Below are positions 58,830-64,000 of a DNA stretch of 64,000 bases, piece after piece. Source of the DNA: Polytrichum commune (lineage: Eukaryota; Streptophyta; Polytrichopsida; Polytrichales; Polytrichaceae). The position numbers and the translations under genes were made by a program. Where the stretch lies: contig OX485806.1 in assembly GCA_950295325.1 (NCBI GenBank), forward strand, positions 50,463,169 through 50,527,168. Reading direction: 5' to 3'. The notes below the pieces were generated by a model. That model ran no database searches. It had not been told where the DNA came from and worked only from the letters and a program-made list of their open reading frames with translations. How positions within the stretch are numbered: the first letter of the stretch is position 1; each line of letters opens with the position of its first letter.

Positions 58830-59941
58830 CACCTTCGGCAAGTTTTCTTTGTACACAAAGTACAAACACAGTACGTTGACGACCTTTGTTTTCTTGTTTT
58901 TCAACATTGTGTAAGCCCCCTCCGCCAGTGCAATGTAATGAAATTTAGAGACAACATAATTAGGCTATATTTTCTTGACAATCTCATATACCTGCTTTGC
59001 CTTCCTATCCTTGATTATCCACAGTCAAATGTTAACCTCCTTGAATTTGGGACTTGCATAGTCGACGAACTTCGAGAGGAAGGGCTCATAAAAGGGGGTG
59101 CTCATGGTATCCCCTAACGAACTTCTAGGGATGTTCCGGAAGTCTATCATTCCAAAGGGGAATCGATCCTTTGCATTCGTCCTTATTGTTTTTCGAGCAT
59201 CAACGCCAGGCCATCCTTGGAATTTTAGAGGTGACAAGGTGACAAGGTTGAATTGCGCGTCCCCCTCAAAACTGACAATCTTCTTCTCCTTTATGAAATT
59301 GGAGAAGGCATGCGATGTGTGATCTGGAAGCACCCGGTTCTTCCCACCCTTCACCAACTTCGACCACAGGAAGTCTTCCCCCACTTCCCTTATGAGAGCC
59401 GCCACAGATGCATTGGTGAACTTGTACTCCGCCTTGAAGGCTTTCCAGTTTGCCTCGTGAACCTCGCCATCTACAAAAGGTTCATCTCGAGGACTATCTT
59501 GTGTAGTTCCTGGATGATAATGGTCTTCTTCTTCCTATTCTCCGTCCATTCTTTCATTGTGTAGCATGAAAGAACAAATGATTTGGGCTTGGAAAATACT
59601 ATCTTCGGGTGCATCCAACATCTCTTTGCCGAAGGCTTGATGTGCAAGATGTGCGTTGCTACCTTTCCCATTTTTGACTCCGAAAGGCCTTGGAGTGTTC
59701 GAAAGAACTCTCTCATTAGAGGCTTCAGCTGCTTGAAACGTGAGGTCACATTGAAACGCAGGCCTGTGTCGGGATCGATCAGGTCCCCCATCTCGTGTTT
59801 CTCAAATATGTTTTTCCACTTCAACCAGACATTATCGGATGTTGTTATCAAATAAATTTCTCCTCGCAACTCGTTATATTTTTTTTGTTTGTGACAAGTA
59901 TTATCAATAAAGAAGATCTTGTTTAACATTTGGTACTTCAA
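58830..59941 (-). pseudogene. Exon blocks downstream of the IDGQH-domain exon
   Basis: The exon begins at 59,944 after a TATACAG acceptor and reads MLNKIFFIDNTCHKQKKYNE, VWLKWKNIFEKHEMGDLIDP, FRTLQGLSESKMGKVATHIL. A frame change near 59,515 leads to DEPFVDGEVHEANWKAFKAE, then SNFIKEKKIVSFEGDAQFNL. A TGA at 59,025 and a TAG near 58,972 interrupt an otherwise continuing frame (VVSKFHYIALAEGAYTMLKN). The protein is not recognised. Trp/Lys content and low stop density indicate formerly coding sequence. Confidence 0.55.
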
Positions 59942-59944
59942 ATA

Positions 59945-60106
59945 CTGTATATGAACATAGAAACACGTGTTAGATATGTATATGTTATTTGTTCATTTTG
60001 TTAGAGGTAGCATCGTCAATAATAACTACTACATCCATTTGGGTTGATCGACCCCAAAAACAAAATAAAACAGAAGTTTGGGTTGGTCGACCCAAACCAT
60101 ACTCAC
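59945..60106 (-). other. Intron, 162 bp, containing two palindromes
   Basis: On the minus strand the upstream exon ends CGGGAG, followed by GTGAGTATGG. The intron ends ATATACAG. Inside it are two of the dispersed palindromes: a near-perfect one at 60,076-60,097 and a looser one at 60,037-60,059. Confidence 0.75.
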
Positions 60107-60950
60107 CTCCCGCTTTGGATTCTTGTCCTTTGCATTCTCCCTCTCTTTGGGAGGCCTGCCGTAGAACTCCCACACTTTACGCAAGGCCATGATGTTCCAA
60201 ATCCACAAAGCTTGGTATGCCCGTTTCTTGTTTCCCATGTTGAAGTAGCGGGAGATGTCGCTAAGTCTGGTTTTGTCATCTGACCACACCACCAAGGCCT
60301 TCCACACCTTCAATTTCTCTTTCTGGTGATTGGGATCATCCCACTCAGTCATGAGTTGGATTTTCTTTGACGTTTCCACGCTGTGCTGACCATCAATTAC
60401 CCAAAAATCACCTTTATGAATTGATGGCCACATATCCGGAGTGGGCATTCTTTTGTGTCCCTTGGGCATGACTACAATAGTTTTCTTATCGTCTTTGAAT
60501 CGCTCACTCACTATCTGGGCGATATTCCAATCAACGTAGGCATCTTCCTTTGCCCAAACACATTTTTCAAGTGGGGCTAGGTGGCACTCAGCAATATTGA
60601 CGTTGAACTTGAAATCCCTACCCATGAAAAAACAATGAAAGCACTTGGTCGTGTAATTGTTCACAAATTTTTGGATTTCAAACGCATCCACTTCTTGCCC
60701 GCGCTTTGGCATGTGCAGCTCTGGGGAAATTGGCTCGTCAATCATAACTGATGCCGATTCTCTTAGCCTCTTTGAAGGAGTTGTCTGACGGTTGTTTGAT
60801 GGCATTGGTGTCTTACTACTAGCCAATGTTGCCGTAGGCATAGTTCTTTTTGAGTCAGCCAGAACCGCCCGTGGCTTCGTCACTCTTTGAGGTGTCGACG
60901 AGCCTACGCCTTCTTCAGTTGTGGCCTTCCTCCTCACCGACTGTTGTGAT
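60107..60950 (-). pseudogene. Exon with IDGQH motif (ParB/sulfiredoxin-like?), part of a decayed multi-exon gene
   Basis: A 280-residue block without internal stops, the best preserved coding stretch here. It has a basic Ser/Thr-rich N-terminus, then EVDAFEIQKFVNNYTTKCFH and AKEDAYVDWNIAQIVSERFK. Next is MPKGHKRMPTPDMWPSIHKG, then DFWVIDGQHSVETSKKI, then VWKALVVWSDDKTRLSDISR. It ends PPKERENAKDKNPKRE at a GTGAGT donor. The xIDGQH-S element after a short strand resembles the nucleotide-binding GxHR-type motif of ParB/sulfiredoxin-fold proteins. That assignment is an inference, since only this motif supports it. It belongs with the exons at 61.0-61.4 kb upstream and 58.8-59.9 kb downstream. Confidence 0.6.
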
Positions 60951-61044
60951 TTGGACTTGCTTTGTTAAACTTTGTTTATTGCGTTGATTGCATGTTTGAG
61001 CTTCGTAAACCCGCTTACCACCTTCATGTTTCAAATGCTTCAAT

Positions 61045-61186
61045 CTATGAAGATAGATTTTGGTTTAATAACATCCGGTTCAATGCAAGAGTCTTTAACG
61101 TATAAGGGGTCAAATGGCTCGAAGAATTGGTGCATGAACATGTGTGCATTTTGCATTGCAGAATTCTCAAGAATGACGTTCACGTA
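61045..61186 (-). pseudogene. Probable exon of the IDGQH gene
   Basis: After an AATATAG acceptor the minus strand reads DYVNVILENSAMQNAHMFMH then FFEPFDPLYVKDSCIEPDVI, then a stop near 61,045. Composition and position between the first exon and the IDGQH exon support membership in that gene. Confidence 0.5.
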
Positions 61187-61224
61187 GTCACCTAGAGCCT
61201 ATATTGACGCCACCTCCCACGTCG

Positions 61225-61434
61225 TCAGAGTTGCCCATGTGTTTTGTCCACTGTCCCAACTTTCACCACAAAGAGGATCTTGAATTGCGATTCCTTAACA
61301 ACTTGGAGGGACCACGCAATGACAAGCCTGTCCTTAGGCACGTAAGACTCATCTTCAAGGATTTTGTATTCTTGCCATACCTCATCTGGTGTGAGCATGA
61401 ACCATCTTTCTCTAGGTTTTTTTCTGGGTGCCAT
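61225..61434 (-). pseudogene. Probable first coding exon of the IDGQH gene
   Basis: Begins ATG at 61,434 (MAPRKKPRERWFMLTPDEVW), directly after TTTTTCTTGCAG, which is a strong splice acceptor. So this ATG may start the protein in a second exon, or may be internal. It continues EYKILEDESYVPKDRLVIAW and FKILFVVKVGTVDKTHG. A palindrome copy (61,461-61,482) lies in the presumed upstream intron. Confidence 0.5.
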
Positions 61435-61553
61435 CTGCAAGAAAAACTATAGCACTGTTAGTTTCGGTCGGGCGACCCAAACTATTACAAATTTTAATAA
61501 GCATGTTCACATGTATGAAGAATGTCAAATAGGTTGAGGTCACAGATCGATAG

Positions 61554-61575
61554 GTTTGGGTAGATCGACCCAAAC
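61554..61575. repeat. Dispersed palindrome copy
   Basis: GTTTGGGTAGA/TCGACCCAAAC, one mismatch from a perfect 22-bp palindrome. Others outside the array are at 54,788-54,809, 55,177-55,198, 56,400-56,419, 60,037-60,059, 60,076-60,097 and 61,461-61,482. Confidence 0.9.
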
Positions 61576-61809
61576 ACAAGCCATATGAAGTTTGATAATT
61601 GGTAATAATTATCTGGGGTTTGGAATTAGCTCGATTGTCTAATACAAATTTTGAAATAGTGGGTAGAATAATTATTCAGAAGTGCTTTGGTTATTGGCCA
61701 TTTCCATATTCTTTGTAAATATAACTGTACATCATAAAATATTTTGGTATAATAAATTTGTTTCATAAGATTTTATATTGTGGGATCAATATGAATATGG
61801 TCTCCCATG

Positions 61810-61959
61810 AATTGGGTCGTTCGACGCAAACTTGTTTCATGGTTTGGCTCGTTTGATCAAAACAAGTCTCATGGTTTGGGTCGTTCGACCCAAACAAGTT
61901 TTATGGTTTGTGTCATTTGACCCAAACCAGCTGTTGTGTTTGGGTCGCACGACCCAAAC
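61810..61959. repeat. Array of five palindromes at an exact 32-bp period
   Basis: Palindromic 22-mers start at 61,810, 61,842, 61,874, 61,906 and 61,938. They are separated by 10-bp spacers (TTGTTTCATG, AAGTCTCATG, AAGTTTTATG, CAGCTGTTGT). The copy at 61,874 is a perfect palindrome with core TTTGGGTCGTTCGACCCAAA. The 61,938 copy keeps perfect arms with CA in the centre. The others carry one to several mismatches. The first three spacers are themselves similar, so this is a tandem repeat whose unit includes the palindrome. Confidence 0.93.
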
Positions 61960-62039
61960 ATATTTCCGAACATTGAAACAACCAAAAATTGGTTGTAAAT
62001 TATAAGTACTTTCAATTAATTCTTGGTGTTTCAATGTTT

Positions 62040-62112
62040 AAATTCTAATGATACACTGCTTATTATATAATGCTTAATATATAATGCTTATGATAGAATG
62101 CTTATGATAAAT
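62040..62112. repeat. ATGCTTA-type short tandem repeat
   Basis: The phrase ATAATGCTTA/ATAGAATGCTTATGATA recurs four to five times over about 70 bases. Confidence 0.7.
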
Positions 62113-62269
62113 ATAAGAAAGACATATTTATGAAAGAAAGAAAGTACTTGTTCTTGCAAGGTTTACGAAAAGCTTTTATTGCAAGCTGTTCTTGTAATTT
62201 AAATCTCACAAGCAGTTATGCTTTGTATTACAATGTAATCCCACAAACACTAGACACTCTGATGAATTT

Positions 62270-62600
62270 TAGACCACTCAACACTTTAAACCTTACAAAC
62301 ACTTTCAACTTCACAAATACTATGAATATCATAAACCCTCAACACTCTGAATCTCACAAACTCACAACCCTCAACCCTCAACACTCTAAATCTCACAAAC
62401 TCACAAACTCACAATCCTCAACACTCTCAATCTCACAACTTCACAACCCTCAACACTAACAATCTCACAACCCTCAACATTCTCAATCTCACAACCTTCA
62501 ACACTCTGAATCTAAATCCTTCAAGCTATCAACACTCTGAAGCTCGTAATCCGTCAACAATCTGAATCTCACAACCCTCAACACTCTGAATGATACAACA
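62270..62600. repeat. Degenerate minisatellite, CTCAACACTCTGAATCTCAC
   Basis: Variants of CAACCCTCAACACTCTGAAT and CTCACAAACTCACAA recur about twelve times at roughly 20-33-base spacing. The plus-strand frame at 62,130-62,459 is low-complexity translation of this array (Asn/Thr/Ser/His) and is not annotated as a gene. Confidence 0.85.
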
Positions 62601-64000
62601 AAGAGAGGAATCACACAAGAATCACTCAAGCTATCAACATCCTAAACTCACAAAGTTTGGCGCCAGGATGTGGAAACTATATGCTATAGAAAGAGAAAGG
62701 AGGGAAGAGGAGAATGTCCGAAAGTACGCATCGCTTCGTGGAGCTTCTAGGAGTGGCACGGAGAGGTGAAAAAAACCCGAAAAGGGCGACCTTTTGGGTT
62801 TCGTTGCCCTCAGGAGAAGGCCTTAAACCACGGCATTAAGGCACCCATTGGATTAAGGCACCCACATAAATAAGGTTATGGGGCAGCCCTAATCCCTAAA
62901 TCCTTACCGCCCTACCTTTAGCGGCATTTAATATGTTCTGAAACAGGAACATAGCCTAAGGTATTGCACAAAATTTTCAATTTTGCAAAGTAGTTGAACT
63001 TATTGGTTCCTAAGCCGTTGAGGGACTTTAGATAAATAACACAATTCATTTCACATTCAACTATGTCATCTTTGTTGAATGCTTTTCCCAACTCCGATTT
63101 TAATATATTGAATTGAATGGTCCCTAATTGGAATTGCTAACATTGAAATTAAGCCATTATGTGTTTTATAATTTCACGTGTGTAGACATATGGAATCACA
63201 AATGCTCAAAGGCAATTACACGGTTTAATATTATTAGTATGGTAACCATTTACGTGGTTTGATAATATGAATACATATTGTAATTTCTATGATGGTTAAT
63301 GCTGGAGGACAAGGATCTAGCCTATCATAGATCCCCTAACAAGTAGCATTACACTAACTCAATTTTACAAGTTTATGTATTAGTCAATTATTATAATATG
63401 GAATTATGCAAAATGTATTGATACCTTCTCATAGTTTTTTGTCAAAAACAAAAAAATTGTTGTTTGATTTATATCATGGAACATTAATATATTTATATGG
63501 AAGTTGACATTTAAAGTAAATTAAAGAAGCATAATGATTACAAATGTATCCCTTGCACCCCCATGGAATTCAACATCATATGAAGCCATTCAAGCAATCA
63601 CTTTGTTGGTCAATGTTCGCTCCACATATATTAAACAACATATATTAAACAACATATATTAGGGTTTGGGGTTTAGGATGGGTTGGTATAGGTAAACCAT
63701 GTTCAAATAAGAATAATAAATTGGGACTTGTTGCACCACAAGCCATAAATGATTGGCATATAGGTCAAATGACGGGGCCTTAGTGTTTATAAATTTAAAT
63801 ACAAATGTATTTAGTCATGAAAACATTTTGATTCAAGGATATGGAATATGATTGTGTGGTCGTTTACAAGAAAACTCACTAAAGCAAACATGTGATCTAG
63901 TGCTCACAATCAGGTCATCCTTAGTAACAGGAGTCTAATAGCAAGATTATAGTACATACGATCTTTATCATGTTAATATGTTATTTGAAATAATTGAAAT
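62601..64000. other. No gene recognised
   Basis: AT-rich intergenic sequence. A 16-17-bp direct duplication (ATATATTAAACAAC) occurs at about 63,625-63,660. No domain, RNA gene or known element end was seen. Confidence 0.4.

Noticed and set aside
61810..61959. CRISPR-like regular repeat array
   Set aside because: Spacing is regular, but spacers are only 10 bp and similar to each other, repeats are palindromic and decayed, and there are no cas genes in a eukaryotic context.
62130..62459. 109-residue plus-strand frame
   Set aside because: Low-complexity translation of the CTCAACACTCTGAAT minisatellite.

Overview
The window looks like a repeat-dense nuclear segment from a large plant-lineage (streptophyte) genome. 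It has no bacterial gene organisation. Its mobile elements are eukaryotic: Ty3/gypsy pol with a degraded chromodomain-like end, hAT and Tigger/pogo DNA transposons, and solo LTRs with 5-bp target duplications. Several coding remnants have spliceosomal introns with GTGAGT or GTAAGT donors. The species cannot be fixed from sequence alone; a charophyte alga or a seedless plant would fit. I see no intact gene: every recognisable coding region carries stops, frameshifts or insertions.

Layout. 0.9-2.5 kb: broken Tigger/pogo transposase (-). 4-7.7 kb: no recognisable gene. 7.7-10.5 kb: a decayed coiled-coil gene (-) split by a solo LTR. 10.5-15.5 kb: a two-copy dispersed repeat, a 52-bp tandem repeat and two LTR-A copies. 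15.5-17.2 kb: Ty3/gypsy pol remnant (-). 17.6-20 kb: a 973-bp solo LTR-B, part of a hAT MITE and a 671-bp non-autonomous Tigger element. 20.7-23.7 kb: motif-rich DNA and an unidentified coding-like stretch cut by an LTR-B. 24.6-36 kb: five LTR-B copies (one carrying a hAT element, one inserted into another LTR-B), a gypsy remnant (-) and an intact hAT MITE. 36-40.1 kb: gypsy remnants head to head, the second split by a solo LTR-A. 40.4-54.2 kb: two FCP1/NIF-type phosphatase pseudogenes (-), one torn apart by a 9.1-kb LTR nest. 55-61.4 kb: a multi-exon decayed gene (-) with an IDGQH motif reminiscent of ParB/sulfiredoxin-fold proteins. 61.8-62.6 kb: a 32-bp-period palindrome array and minisatellites.

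The most informative signals are insertion histories readable directly from target duplications: at least six solo LTRs with perfect 5-bp duplications, and two places where the host reading frame becomes continuous once the insert is removed. The second is a roughly 22-bp palindrome (core TTTGGGTCGNNCGACCCAAA) found twelve times between 54.8 and 62.0 kb, inside introns and as a regular array. I do not recognise it as a described element.
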